A stretch of 64,000 nt of DNA from Henriciella pelagia (GTDB taxonomy: Bacteria; Pseudomonadota; Alphaproteobacteria; Caulobacterales; Hyphomonadaceae), in NCBI RefSeq assembly GCF_002088945.1, contig NZ_NCSU01000011.1, positions 620,001-684,000 of the forward strand. Reading direction: 5' to 3'. The notes under the pieces were generated by a model. It did not search any database. It had not been told where the DNA came from and saw only the letters and a program-made list of their open reading frames with translations. Shown here one piece after another: positions 18,296 through 26,834 of the stretch. Positions within the stretch are counted from its first letter, which is position 1, and the number at the start of each line of letters is the position of its first letter. The position numbers were made by a program, and so were the translations under genes.

Positions 18296-19096
18296 TTATT
18301 GCTGAACCTGAACCGTCACGTCTAAAGTCTCGGCGCCCGGCCCGAAGGACAGACCCGAAATCGGGGCTGCATCATTATAATCAAGCCCCGTTGCAACCGC
18401 GACATAACGTGAGTCTGGCGAGATTGCATTGGAGGCATCGAATCCGACCCAGCCCAGAGCGTCAACATATACTTCCGCCCAGGCATGGGAAGCGTCCTGC
18501 TGCACTCGGTCATTCATCATCAGATAGCCGCTCACATACCGCGCCGGAAAGCCCAGATAGCGGGCGGCTGAAACGAAGATGTGAGTATGGTCCTGGCACA
18601 CGCCATGGCCAGCGCTCGCGGCCTCTTCGGCAGTGGTCGTGACATTTGTCTTGCCAGACTCGTATGTCACGCTCGCCCCGATGGCGTGCATCAGTGTATG
18701 CATCCGGTCGACATCATTATCGTAGTCGCTTCCCAGCGAATTCGCGAACCTACGTATGGTCGGACCCGGCCGGGTGAGCTCGGACGTTCGCTCATAGAAC
18801 CAGATTGGCGTGGAACCGCGATGCTTTCCGACGATGCCGGCTGTGTCATCTGTCTCGGCCTCGCCATGCGCCCTGACGATCAGGCTCGTTGCACCCGCAC
18901 CGGCACTGACCAGCAGGGTCTCATTGTTGAACTGATCAACAAAACGCGCTTCCTCTGTTCCGCCCTCGACCTCAACGTCCCAGCTCAGTACTTTCTGACC
19001 GGCCCGCGCCTTCGGCGTCAGGCGCAACTGATACAACGCGTACGCCACCGGCTGAGGAAATTCATAGCGCGTCTCATGCGCAATTTTCAGCTGCAT
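18296..19096 (-). CDS. transglutaminase-like cysteine protease of the Anbu operon
   Basis: 266 residues. An N-terminal beta domain (about 1-85, bacterial transglutaminase N-terminal type) is followed by the transglutaminase-like papain fold with catalytic triad Cys167 (GHGVCQDH), His204 (DASHAWAEVYV) and Asp220 (GFDASN). No signal peptide, so it is cytoplasmic like its partners. Such proteins usually act as peptidases or amidases. It lies nine bases after the alpha-E gene. Confidence 0.88.
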   Translation of the reverse strand: MQLKIAHETRYEFPQPVAYALYQLRLTPKARAGQKVLSWDVEVEGGTEEARFVDQFNNETLLVSAGAGATSLIVRAHGEAETDDTAGIVGKHRGSTPIWFYERTSELTRPGPTIRRFANSLGSDYDNDVDRMHTLMHAIGASVTYESGKTNVTTTAEEAASAGHGVCQDHTHIFVSAARYLGFPARYVSGYLMMNDRVQQDASHAWAEVYVDALGWVGFDASNAISPDSRYVAVATGLDYNDAAPISGLSFGPGAETLDVTVQVQQ

Positions 19097-19105
19097 CTGA
19101 TATCC

Positions 19106-20047
19106 TTAGTATGCAAAACGGTAGTCTTCCTCGATCTGCGTGCCCAACCCGTTATTGTCATTGATCAGCCTTGTCAGGAATTCGTGCAGGCCCTCCTCCA
19201 TGATCGCGTCGATATCCGTCGTGGTCAGACGCTGGAGAATGTTCGCACAGATCGCCTGGCACGGTTTCGTCTCGCCATATTCGGCTTCGAGATTGGCAAG
19301 GTTGCGCGCCAGGTTGATATAGCAGAATGCGAGCGACCGCGGCAGGCGCTGGTCAAGGATGAGAAATTCCGAGATGGCCCGCGGCCCCGATTCCTTGTTC
19401 AGCCACGCAAAGCTTCGCTCCGCCGCCGCTGATCGCAGGATGGTCTCCCACTGGAAATTGTCAATGGAGCTGCCCACCATCGAGACCGATGGCAGAAGGA
19501 CGTAATACTTCACATCGAGGATCCGGGCGACATTATCCGTCCGCTCAAGGAACGTCCCTATACGGCAGAAATTGAAGATATCGTTGCGAAGCATGGTACC
19601 ATGCAAAGCGCCGCGCACCTGCGCACTCTGCTGGCGGATCAGCTCCAGCACATTCGGCAGGTCCTTCTCGCTGACCTGCCGTGCCAGCGCATCCTTCAGC
19701 CGCATCCACGTATCATTGACCGCTTCCCATACCTCGCGCGTCAGCGCCACGCGGACCATGCGAGCATTGTTCCGGGCCGCGTCCACGACGGACATGACGG
19801 AGGACGGGTTGGTCCGGTCACGCAGCATATAGTCGATGGCATGCGTGCGATTGATCTCGTCATGGCGTTCATTATAGCCGTCGAGCGCATTGGCGGTGGA
19901 CAGGACCGAGATCCATTCGGCATCGGACGCGTCCGCCCGCGTCATTGCCATGCGTGAGCCGGCCTCGATCAGCCGGGCATTGTTCGCGCTTCGCTCAAGG
20001 TAACGGCACATCCAGAACAGACCGCCAGCTGTCTTGCCAAGCATCAT
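19106..20047 (-). CDS. alpha-E domain protein of the Anbu operon
   Basis: 313 residues, nearly all helical, matching the alpha-E family. Typical start MMLGKTAGGLFWMCRYLERSANNARLIE and internal FCRIGTFLERTDNVARILD. The ATG overlaps the ATP-grasp stop (ATGA), showing tight coupling. In other genomes alpha-E proteins nearly always accompany the circularly permuted ATP-grasp and are thought to work with it in making amide or peptide links. The longer in-frame extension to 20434 overlaps the upstream gene and is not used. Confidence 0.87.
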   Translation of the reverse strand: MMLGKTAGGLFWMCRYLERSANNARLIEAGSRMAMTRADASDAEWISVLSTANALDGYNERHDEINRTHAIDYMLRDRTNPSSVMSVVDAARNNARMVRVALTREVWEAVNDTWMRLKDALARQVSEKDLPNVLELIRQQSAQVRGALHGTMLRNDIFNFCRIGTFLERTDNVARILDVKYYVLLPSVSMVGSSIDNFQWETILRSAAAERSFAWLNKESGPRAISEFLILDQRLPRSLAFCYINLARNLANLEAEYGETKPCQAICANILQRLTTTDIDAIMEEGLHEFLTRLINDNNGLGTQIEEDYRFAY

Positions 20048-21471
20048 GATTCGAGCACCCACGTATCCTTGGTGCCGCCGCCCTGGCTCGAATTGACCAC
20101 AAGTGACCCCTTCTTCAAGGCGACGCGCGTCAGCCCGCCCGGCGTGATGTCTACGCCGTTCGGCGAGACCAGCACAAAGGGCCGCAAATCCACATGGCGC
20201 GGCGCAAGGCCCTGGTTCGTGAAGATCGGCACCGTTGAAAGCGCGAGCGTCGGCTGCGCGATATAGCCGTCGGGCTTTGCCTGCAGCTTGGCGCGGAAAG
20301 CGGCGACCTCCTTGCGGCTTGCGGCGGGCCCGACCAGCATGCCATAGCCGCCAGACCCATGAACTTCCTTGACGACGAGATCTTCCAGATTGTCGAGCAC
20401 ATAGGCGAGCGAGTCCGGGTCCGAGCATCGCCATGTCGGCACGTTCGGCAGCTTCGCCTTCTCGCCGGTATAGAATTCAACGATGTCCGGCATGTAGGAA
20501 TAGATTGCCTTGTCATCGGCGATCCCCGTGCCCGGCGCATTCGCAATCGTAATGCCGCCGGCACGGTAGATGTCCATGATCCCGGGCACGCCCAGCACCG
20601 AATCCGGATTGAAGTTGAGCGGGTCGAGATAGGCGTCATCGACCCGCCTGTAGAGAACATCGACCGGCATATAGCCTTGCGTCGTCCGCATCGCGACACG
20701 GCCGTTGACGACACGAAGGTCATGGCCTTCGACCAGCTCCGCGCCCATTTCGTCGGCGAGGAAGGAATGCTCGAAATAGGCTGAGTTGTGGATACCGGGC
20801 GTCAGGACCGCCACGACAGGCTTGTCCGTGCAGGCCGATGGCGCACAGGCCGCCAGAGACCGCCTCAGTCGCTTTGGATAGGTCGAAACCGGGCAGACCT
20901 TGTGCCGGATGAATAGGTCCGGAAACATCTCGAACATCGTTTCCCGGTTTTCCAGCATATAGGAAACGCCGGATGGCGTGCGGGCATTGTCCTCAAGCAC
21001 ATAGAACTCATCCTCGCCGGTGCGCACGATATCCGTACCGACAATATGCGTATAAATGCCACCGGGTGGATCGACACCGATCATCTTCGGCTCAAACGCT
21101 GCATTCTGACTGATCATCTCACGCGGGATACGCCCGGCCTTCAGGATTTCCTGGCGGTGATAGATGTCGTGCAGGAAAGCATTCAGCGCGAGGACACGCT
21201 GCTCAATCCCTTCCGACAGTTTCTGCCATTCGCGATTGGACAGGATGTGAGGAACGATATCGAACGGGATCAGCCGCTCATTGGCTTCCTCACGTCCATA
21301 AACATTGAAAGTGATGCCTGTTCGGCGAAACGCGCGTTCGGCCTCCTTCGCCTTCTTTCGCAGGCTTCTGGAGTTCTCTGACTGGAACCAGTCACTATAG
21401 GTTTGATAGGGTTGGCGCGGATGTTCTCCGTGTCCGAACATTTCGTCAAAGGGCATCTTGTTGTCCGGCAT
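20044..21471 (-). CDS. circularly permuted ATP-grasp protein of the Anbu operon
   Basis: 475 residues of the circularly permuted ATP-grasp family. Seen: LEDNARTPSGVSYMLENR, YRRVDDAYLDPL, IANAPGTGIADDKAIYSYMP, VVKEVHGSGGYGML and C-terminal SSQGGGTKDTWVL. Members are predicted ATP-dependent amide/peptide ligases. The chosen ATG 21471 is the first one giving family sequence; an SD-like AAGGAG lies rather far upstream (about 17 bases), so the exact start is uncertain. First gene of a four-gene - strand operon, divergent from the glycosyltransferase. Confidence 0.87.
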   Translation of the reverse strand: MPDNKMPFDEMFGHGEHPRQPYQTYSDWFQSENSRSLRKKAKEAERAFRRTGITFNVYGREEANERLIPFDIVPHILSNREWQKLSEGIEQRVLALNAFLHDIYHRQEILKAGRIPREMISQNAAFEPKMIGVDPPGGIYTHIVGTDIVRTGEDEFYVLEDNARTPSGVSYMLENRETMFEMFPDLFIRHKVCPVSTYPKRLRRSLAACAPSACTDKPVVAVLTPGIHNSAYFEHSFLADEMGAELVEGHDLRVVNGRVAMRTTQGYMPVDVLYRRVDDAYLDPLNFNPDSVLGVPGIMDIYRAGGITIANAPGTGIADDKAIYSYMPDIVEFYTGEKAKLPNVPTWRCSDPDSLAYVLDNLEDLVVKEVHGSGGYGMLVGPAASRKEVAAFRAKLQAKPDGYIAQPTLALSTVPIFTNQGLAPRHVDLRPFVLVSPNGVDITPGGLTRVALKKGSLVVNSSQGGGTKDTWVLES

Positions 21472-21656
21472 GGCTGGCTGGTGCGCCGTCTCCTTCCTTG
21501 CAATCACCCGAATGATACATCTGGGCAGGTCAGTGGCAAAAACTTTCGCGAATACCGTGACATGCGGGCTGAACCTGCCCAATATTCGAGCGCCCGTTTC
21601 GGATGACTGGCCCGATGGCCCGCTACACGCCCCGCCACCATTGCGCTTATGGGCAA

Positions 21657-21674
21657 TGTGACAAATTGGTCACA
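21657..21674. promoter_or_regulatory. 18-bp palindrome in divergent promoter region
   Basis: TGTGACAAATTGGTCACA, with half-sites TGTGAC and GTCACA separated by six bases, in the 265-base gap between the ATP-grasp and glycosyltransferase genes. It resembles a dimeric regulator operator. CRP-type sites have TGTGA-N6-TCACA; here the same half-sites are eight bases apart, so CRP is unlikely. The 12-mer ACAAATTGGTCA recurs before the TonB receptor gene at 54185-54196. Confidence 0.4.
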
Positions 21675-21736
21675 CAGCTTAACCGGGAGTGATGCTGCCC
21701 GTGCAACCGGAATGCATGTGCTGCGTTTGAGCTGCC

Positions 21737-23050
21737 ATGACCCAAGAGCATTCCCCCGTGCAGAGCGCGCCGGCTGATGGGCCGGATGTCAGCCCTGCTC
21801 TCGAAGTGGCGCTCCTGACCTGGGAGTACCCACCGATTCCCACCGCCAAGGGCCGCGTTGCCTGCGAGACGGCGCATGCGCTTGCCGCACACGGCGTGAA
21901 TGTGCGCGTCTTCACAATGGACCGGGATGACGTGGTTCGTACCGACCATGACCGGATTGAAGTCATAGGCTGCGCGGGCCGCATTACAGGCTTGCGGCGC
22001 CTGATGAAGACCATTCCCGGTCTCGAGCACATCGCCGCCGCCGCTGCATTCCGTGAATGCGTGCAGGACGAGCATGAGCGCCGCCCCTTTGACCTCATCG
22101 AAGCGACGAATTGCGGGGCACCAGCCGCCATGCTGATGGATTGCGGCCTTCCGGTCGTCATCCGGAACACCGCTCCACACGCGCTGGATGCCGCTGATGA
22201 CGACAGCTTCGGCTCCCGCCTGTCGCGCTTTGTTGCGCGAGGTCTGGAAGCCAGATGCGCCAACACGGCTGCTGCAGTCATTTCCAATACGCGCACCCAC
22301 GCGCGCTTTATCAAGGACTGGTACGGCTTCCAGCCGGGTAATATCCATATGGTGACGCCTGTCTCGGTTGATCCTCAGATCGTCCGGACCGGGGCATCCT
22401 TGCCCTACCCGCCGCTGCATGCCCGCCTGCGCCTTGCCTATATCGGCGATGGAGCGCCGCGAAAGGGGCTGGACGAACTTCTGATCGCGTTCGACATCGT
22501 CGTGCATTCTGCACAGGCAAAGGACGACCCCCTGCCCGAGCTGCATGTGATCGGCCTCGCGCCCCATGACATGGAAGCCCGGATGGATCGGCTCTCCCTG
22601 TCACAGATCGCGCGCGAACAGATCCTCGATTTCGGACGCCTCACCGACGATTCGATGAGCCATGTCCTCGCCCGCTGCCATGGCATTATCGCGCCATCCC
22701 GCTATCAGTCGACCGGCTCAGTCTACCGGGAAGCGGCCGCATTCGGCCGCCCGCTCATCGCCTGCGCCGAAGACCCGACAGCGGTGGAGTTCGTCGAAAA
22801 GTACGGCTGCGGGCGCCTGGCACAAGAGTGCACGCCCGGCAGCCTCTCCCGCACGATCATGTCGACATTTGCGAATCGGGCTGACCTCGTCCAGATGCGC
22901 CATCGCGGCCTCGACGCGGCGAAAACCTGGAACCGCGACGAATTTGGGGCACGCACGCTGCAGGTCTACCGCCGCGCCATGAACCTCGCCCCGATCAGCC
23001 TCCCGGCCTTCCAGGACGCCCGCGCAAGGCTAGCACAGCCGCACAGCTGA
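21737..23050 (+). CDS. GT4-family glycosyltransferase
   Basis: 437 residues with the two-domain GT-B fold. N-terminal acceptor half begins LEVALLTWEYPPIPTAKGRVACETAHAL, a common GT4 start. The C-terminal half has YIGDGAPRKGLDELLIAF and the nucleotide-sugar binding stretch IIAPSRYQSTGSVYREAAAFGRPLIAC. No membrane segment. It probably transfers a sugar to a surface polysaccharide or lipid; donor and acceptor cannot be inferred. No strong ribosome site precedes the ATG. Divergent from the Anbu operon, with a terminator downstream. Confidence 0.82.
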   Translation: MTQEHSPVQSAPADGPDVSPALEVALLTWEYPPIPTAKGRVACETAHALAAHGVNVRVFTMDRDDVVRTDHDRIEVIGCAGRITGLRRLMKTIPGLEHIAAAAAFRECVQDEHERRPFDLIEATNCGAPAAMLMDCGLPVVIRNTAPHALDAADDDSFGSRLSRFVARGLEARCANTAAAVISNTRTHARFIKDWYGFQPGNIHMVTPVSVDPQIVRTGASLPYPPLHARLRLAYIGDGAPRKGLDELLIAFDIVVHSAQAKDDPLPELHVIGLAPHDMEARMDRLSLSQIAREQILDFGRLTDDSMSHVLARCHGIIAPSRYQSTGSVYREAAAFGRPLIACAEDPTAVEFVEKYGCGRLAQECTPGSLSRTIMSTFANRADLVQMRHRGLDAAKTWNRDEFGARTLQVYRRAMNLAPISLPAFQDARARLAQPHS

Positions 23051-23073
23051 ATTCACGGCGGTGGCAGCAGTGT

Positions 23074-23096
23074 CAGACTGGATTGTCTGGAGTTTT
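23074..23096 (+). terminator. weak intrinsic terminator after glycosyltransferase gene
   Basis: CAGAC (23074-23078), six-base loop, GTCTG (23085-23089), then GAGTTTT. Short stem and four T. It ends where the oppositely oriented tRNA-Lys gene ends. Confidence 0.45.
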
Positions 23097-23171
23097 GGTA
23101 CGCCCAACAGGATTCGAACCTGTGACCTACTGATTAAAAGTCAGTTGCTCTACCGACTGAGCTATGGGCGC
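23096..23171 (-). tRNA. tRNA-Lys (anticodon UUU)
   Basis: - strand cloverleaf: acceptor GCGCCCA with TGGGCGT, D arm GCTC...GAGC, anticodon stem ACTGA/TCAGT around loop CTTTTAA, T arm ACAGG-TTCGAAT-CCTGT, discriminator A, encoded CCA. Anticodon TTT, Lys. The first acceptor pair is G-U. Confidence 0.97.
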
Positions 23172-23286
23172 GCCGAAGCGGTTTCCTAGTCGAGTGCGCC
23201 GGGAAGGTCAACGCACGGCAACCTGCTAATTGCAGGTCAGCTGGTGCCATCATTTCGCCGTCAATTTCGCTTGCAATTGCAGGGCT

Positions 23287-24051
23287 ATGAAACACGCGCT
23301 CATCCTACCGGCAGCCGGCCTTCTCATCCTCGCCGCCTGCGCCTCGCCATCGCCCGACTCCACGACCGGCCAGGTCGTGTCGCAGACGCGTTCTGGAATG
23401 GCCGACGCGGCGATGACCCCACTCGAAGACCTCAATCTCAAACGCGACGAAATTCCGCATATCCTGCAGGAGATCAACAACCCGTACGAAGTCTCGACCG
23501 ACATCACCTGTGACGAGATCGTCGCACAGGTCTCCGCGCTCGACGCCGTACTCGGGCCGGACTTTGATGCACCGAAGGAAGAAGACGACGAGTCGCTCTC
23601 CGACAAGGCCGCCGGCGCGACCTCCGAGGGCATACTTGGCGCGGTTGCCTCGGAAGCCGGCGGACTTATCCCCTATCGCGGCTGGGTACGCCAGCTATCG
23701 GGCGCCAAGCGCCACGAGGCGAAAGTGAAGCGCGCCATCAACAAGGGCTCACACCGGCGCACCTATCTGAAGGCGCTCGGTCAGATGAAGAAATGCGATG
23801 GCATCGCCGCGCCAAACCTTGCCGCCCTCCGCCAGAACCAGAGCGTCGTCTATCGCGGTGATGCTCCTGATGGCTACATGCCGGAACCGCAAAAGGTCGA
23901 GACGCCGCCAGAGCCGCCCGCGAAGGATTGGGACCTCGTCCCCTCCGACATTGACAGCTATGCGCTGGATGATGTTGACGGCCACACCAAGGCAGACCGC
24001 AAGGCTAAGTCGGCTTCGGAGCCGACTTCGTATCCGCCCATCGAAGACTGA
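23287..24051 (+). CDS. lipoprotein of unknown function
   Basis: 254 residues with a lipoprotein signal (LILAAC, Cys18). The rest is soluble: an acidic segment near residue 95 (EEDDESLSDKA), a Gly/Ala-rich amphipathic stretch (ATSEGILGAVASEAGGL), a basic region around 150 and a Pro/Asp-rich tail. No catalytic motif recognised. The start gives a proper signal peptide; an upstream in-frame ATG at 23230 does not. The 3' end overlaps the convergent tgt gene by 47 bases, unusual for two intact genes. Confidence 0.75.
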   Translation: MKHALILPAAGLLILAACASPSPDSTTGQVVSQTRSGMADAAMTPLEDLNLKRDEIPHILQEINNPYEVSTDITCDEIVAQVSALDAVLGPDFDAPKEEDDESLSDKAAGATSEGILGAVASEAGGLIPYRGWVRQLSGAKRHEAKVKRAINKGSHRRTYLKALGQMKKCDGIAAPNLAALRQNQSVVYRGDAPDGYMPEPQKVETPPEPPAKDWDLVPSDIDSYALDDVDGHTKADRKAKSASEPTSYPPIED

Positions 24052-25141
24052 GCTCAGTTCGCCGCGCCTCAAACGTCCCCGCAGCGATGTGCGCGCGCAT
24101 ATCGGCCATCAGCGCCTGGAAAAAGGCGGTGTTGTGCCAGGAAAGGATCATCGCGCCGAGATATTCACCGGCTTTCATCAGATGGTGCAGATAGGCCTTT
24201 GAATAGTCATTGCTCGCCGGAGAGTTCACCGCCTCATCGAGCGGGGAAAGATCCTCGGCAAATTTTGCGTTCTTGAGATTGATCGGCCCGTCCCACGTCC
24301 AGGCCTGACCGTGCCGCCCGGCCCGCGTCGGCAGCACACAGTCGAACATGTCGATGCCGCGCGCGACGCTTTCGACAAGGTCGATCGGCTTGCCCACACC
24401 CATCACATAGCGCGGCTTCTCATCCGGCAGGTGCGGCACCGTCATGTCGATGGTCCGGCACATCTGCTCATGGCCCTCTCCGACAGCGAGGCCGCCAAGC
24501 GCAATTCCGCCAAACCCCTGGCTCACAACACCCTTCGCTGAACGCTCGCGCAGGTCTTCAAAGTTCGATCCCTGGATAATGCCGAACAGGGTCTGCGTCT
24601 CCCGCACCCCGAACGCATCAAGGCTCTTCTGCCCCCAGTCGAGTGACAGTTCCAGGCTGCGCAGCGCCTCTTCATGACTGCATGGAAAGTCGGTGCACTC
24701 ATCAAGCTGCATGGAAATATCCGCGCCGAGAAGGTCCGCCTGGATTTCGATGCTGCGCGCCGGCGTCAGCCGGTGCTCAGAACCGTCAATGTGGCTGCGA
24801 AACGTCACGCCGTCCTTGTCCATCTTGCGAAGCTGCGACAGCGACCAGACCTGGAAGCCACCACTATCGGTCAACATCGGGCCTTTCCAGCCAGAGAATT
24901 TATGCAGCCCGCCAAGCCGCTTCACGCGCTCCGCGCCAGGGCGCAGCATGAGGTGATAGGTATTGCCAAGGATAATGTCGGCCCCGGCCTGCTCGACCTG
25001 GTCCATATACATCGCCTTTACGGTGCCAGCCGTGCCGACAGGCATGAAGGCGGGTGTGCGAATGTCGCCGCGCGATGTCTTCAGCACACCGGTCCGCGCC
25101 GCACCGTCACGCGCTTGGATCTCGAAAGGAAAGGTCGTCAT
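24005..25141 (-). CDS. tgt: tRNA-guanine transglycosylase
   Basis: Exchanges guanine for preQ1 at the wobble position of GUN-anticodon tRNAs, the key queuosine step. 378 residues with TPAFMPVGTAGTVKAM near the N-terminus, nucleophile/base-binding segments MLTDSGGFQV and GGLAVGEG, and DCVLPTRAGRHG. The expected zinc-binding C-terminal Cys cluster (CxCxxC) is not visible; the end reads SNDYSKAYLHHLMKAGEYLGAM, where Cys residues usually occur, which may mark a zinc-poor variant. Start 25141 matches the family; ATG 25159 is possible. It shares 47 bases with the convergent lipoprotein gene. Confidence 0.93.
   Translation of the reverse strand: MTTFPFEIQARDGAARTGVLKTSRGDIRTPAFMPVGTAGTVKAMYMDQVEQAGADIILGNTYHLMLRPGAERVKRLGGLHKFSGWKGPMLTDSGGFQVWSLSQLRKMDKDGVTFRSHIDGSEHRLTPARSIEIQADLLGADISMQLDECTDFPCSHEEALRSLELSLDWGQKSLDAFGVRETQTLFGIIQGSNFEDLRERSAKGVVSQGFGGIALGGLAVGEGHEQMCRTIDMTVPHLPDEKPRYVMGVGKPIDLVESVARGIDMFDCVLPTRAGRHGQAWTWDGPINLKNAKFAEDLSPLDEAVNSPASNDYSKAYLHHLMKAGEYLGAMILSWHNTAFFQALMADMRAHIAAGTFEARRTELSLRWADTKSAPKPT
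24008..24027. other. hairpin inside the overlapping 3' ends of two convergent genes
   Basis: Perfect 8-bp stem AGTCGGCT / AGCCGACT around TCGG, inside both the lipoprotein and tgt reading frames. No T-run follows on either strand, so it is not a classic terminator, but it could slow or protect both converging transcripts. Confidence 0.5.
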
Positions 25142-25204
25142 GGCGCGCGTTTGGCGCATCGACCCGGCACTGACAAGTCCTCAAAATCGGCTAAGACAGG
25201 CCCA

Positions 25205-25771
25205 ATGTCTCTGAGCGAAGCCGAATTCCTGCACCATGTCCGATCCGTGCCGACAAATGTCGAACTGCTGGCACGCCTGCCTGAGCTTGGCCTGTCGCAG
25301 TGCTATCTGACTGCTGGATGCTTGTTCCAGCCTGTCTGGAACCATCGCTCCGGCAATGATCCAGCCTGGGGCATCAGCGATTTCGACGTGTTCTATTTCG
25401 ATGACAGCGACACGTCTTACGAGGCTGAAGACGCGGTGATACAGCGCGCCGCCAGTGCCTTTGCAGACCTCGATGCGGTGATCGAAATCCGCAACCAGGC
25501 CCGCGTCCATCTCTGGTACGAACAGAAATTCGGCCGCCCCATCGCACCGATCACATCCTCAGAAGACGGTATTGGCGGCTTCCTCGTCGCCTGTACCTGC
25601 GTCGGCATAAATGTCGACACCGGCGACCTCCACGCGCCCTACGGACTGGGCGACCTCTGGAACGGCATCCTCCGGCCAAATCCCGGAAACATCGACGACC
25701 CGCTCTTCACGAGGAAAGCCGAAAGCTACAGGACACGTTGGCCCTGGCTGACCATTCGGCATGGCGATTGA
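25205..25771 (+). CDS. nucleotidyltransferase family protein (DUF925-like)
   Basis: 188 residues. Resembles the DUF925 group of the nucleotidyltransferase superfamily: QCYLTAGCLFQPVWNHRSG, then the Asp-rich ISDFDVFYFDDSD and later GIGGFLVACTCVGI. The conserved D-F-D suggests metal binding. Substrate unknown. It lies on the + strand between tgt and queA, both on the - strand, and its stop directly abuts the queA stop. Confidence 0.78.
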   Translation: MSLSEAEFLHHVRSVPTNVELLARLPELGLSQCYLTAGCLFQPVWNHRSGNDPAWGISDFDVFYFDDSDTSYEAEDAVIQRAASAFADLDAVIEIRNQARVHLWYEQKFGRPIAPITSSEDGIGGFLVACTCVGINVDTGDLHAPYGLGDLWNGILRPNPGNIDDPLFTRKAESYRTRWPWLTIRHGD

Positions 25772-26824
25772 TCAAGGCAGCAGCAGGCACGCATCGCCAT
25801 AGGAATAGAAGCGGTATTTCTGCGCGATGGCGTGCGCATAGGCGGCCTGCATGATGTCTGTGCCCATCAGCGCGCAGACCAGCATGAACAGCGAGCTTTC
25901 CGACAGGTGGAAATTGGTGACTAGCGCGTCCGTCACCTGCAGCCTGTCGCCCGGTTTGAGAAAAATGTCAGTCGGCCCTGTCGCCGGGACAAGCCGGCCA
26001 TTCTCGACAGCGCTTTCCAGCGTCCGCAACGCCGTCGTCCCAACGGGCACGCAGCGATGCCCGGATGCACGCACATCATTCAGCCGCGCCGCGACTTCAG
26101 GGCTGATCCGCCGCCACTCCTCATGCAGCCTGCCGCTCTCGATCTGACTTTGCTTCAGCGGTGAAAACGTGCCCAGCCCGACATGAAGGCGAACCGTTTC
26201 ACTGCCGATCCCGGCCGCGGCCAGCGCTTCGCGCAGCTCCGGCGTGAAGTGCAGCCCTGCCGTCGGCGCGGCGACCGATTGCGCATCCTCACCCGCAAAA
26301 CTCGTCTGATAGGTCTGGCGGTCCTTCGCATCCGCCGCACGCCGCCGGGCGATATAGGGCGGCAGCGGCATGGCGCCATGTGCGTCGAGTGCCTCGTCAA
26401 GCTCCCGCCCCGCCAGATTGAAGACAAGCGTGACTTCACCCGTCTCGGCCTTGCCTGTCAGCTCCGCCTCAAAGCCCTGCCCGAAAGATATCCGGTCTCC
26501 AGGTTTCAGGCGCTTACCCGGCCGGGCCAGCGCCCGCCAGGTCGCACCATCGACGCGCTCGACCAGATTGGCATCGACGGACACGTCCGCGCCGGCGTCA
26601 TCGCGTGCCGGCCGCACGCCTTTCAGCGCGGCGGGAATGACCCTCGTATCATTGAAGACCAGCGTGTCCCCGGCCTCGAGATAGTGCGGCAGGTCGCGGA
26701 CATGCGCATCCTCCAGTCGGCCATCGCCATACACGACAAGCAGCCGCGCGGCATCCTGCGGCTCGACCGGCCGCAATGCGATCAGCTCTTCAGGGAGATC
26801 GAAGGAAAACGCTGAAAGATCCAA
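25772..26824 (-). CDS. queA: S-adenosylmethionine:tRNA ribosyltransferase-isomerase QueA
   Basis: Adds the epoxycyclopentane ring to preQ1-tRNA using SAM, the step after Tgt. 350 residues of standard length. Start FDLPEELIALRPVEPQDAARLL; VFNDTRVIPAALKG; SVAAPTAGLHFT; and GTTALRTLESA are all family hallmarks. It lies ten bases after the cyclophilin gene in the order gyrA, coaD, ppi, queA. Confidence 0.97.
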   Translation of the reverse strand: MDLSAFSFDLPEELIALRPVEPQDAARLLVVYGDGRLEDAHVRDLPHYLEAGDTLVFNDTRVIPAALKGVRPARDDAGADVSVDANLVERVDGATWRALARPGKRLKPGDRISFGQGFEAELTGKAETGEVTLVFNLAGRELDEALDAHGAMPLPPYIARRRAADAKDRQTYQTSFAGEDAQSVAAPTAGLHFTPELREALAAAGIGSETVRLHVGLGTFSPLKQSQIESGRLHEEWRRISPEVAARLNDVRASGHRCVPVGTTALRTLESAVENGRLVPATGPTDIFLKPGDRLQVTDALVTNFHLSESSLFMLVCALMGTDIMQAAYAHAIAQKYRFYSYGDACLLLP

Positions 26825-26834
26825 GGCTTACGCC

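Noticed and set aside
24674-25204. N-terminal extension of the DUF925 gene to 24674
   Set aside because: The added region is antisense to tgt and lacks homology; ATG 25205 gives the family start.
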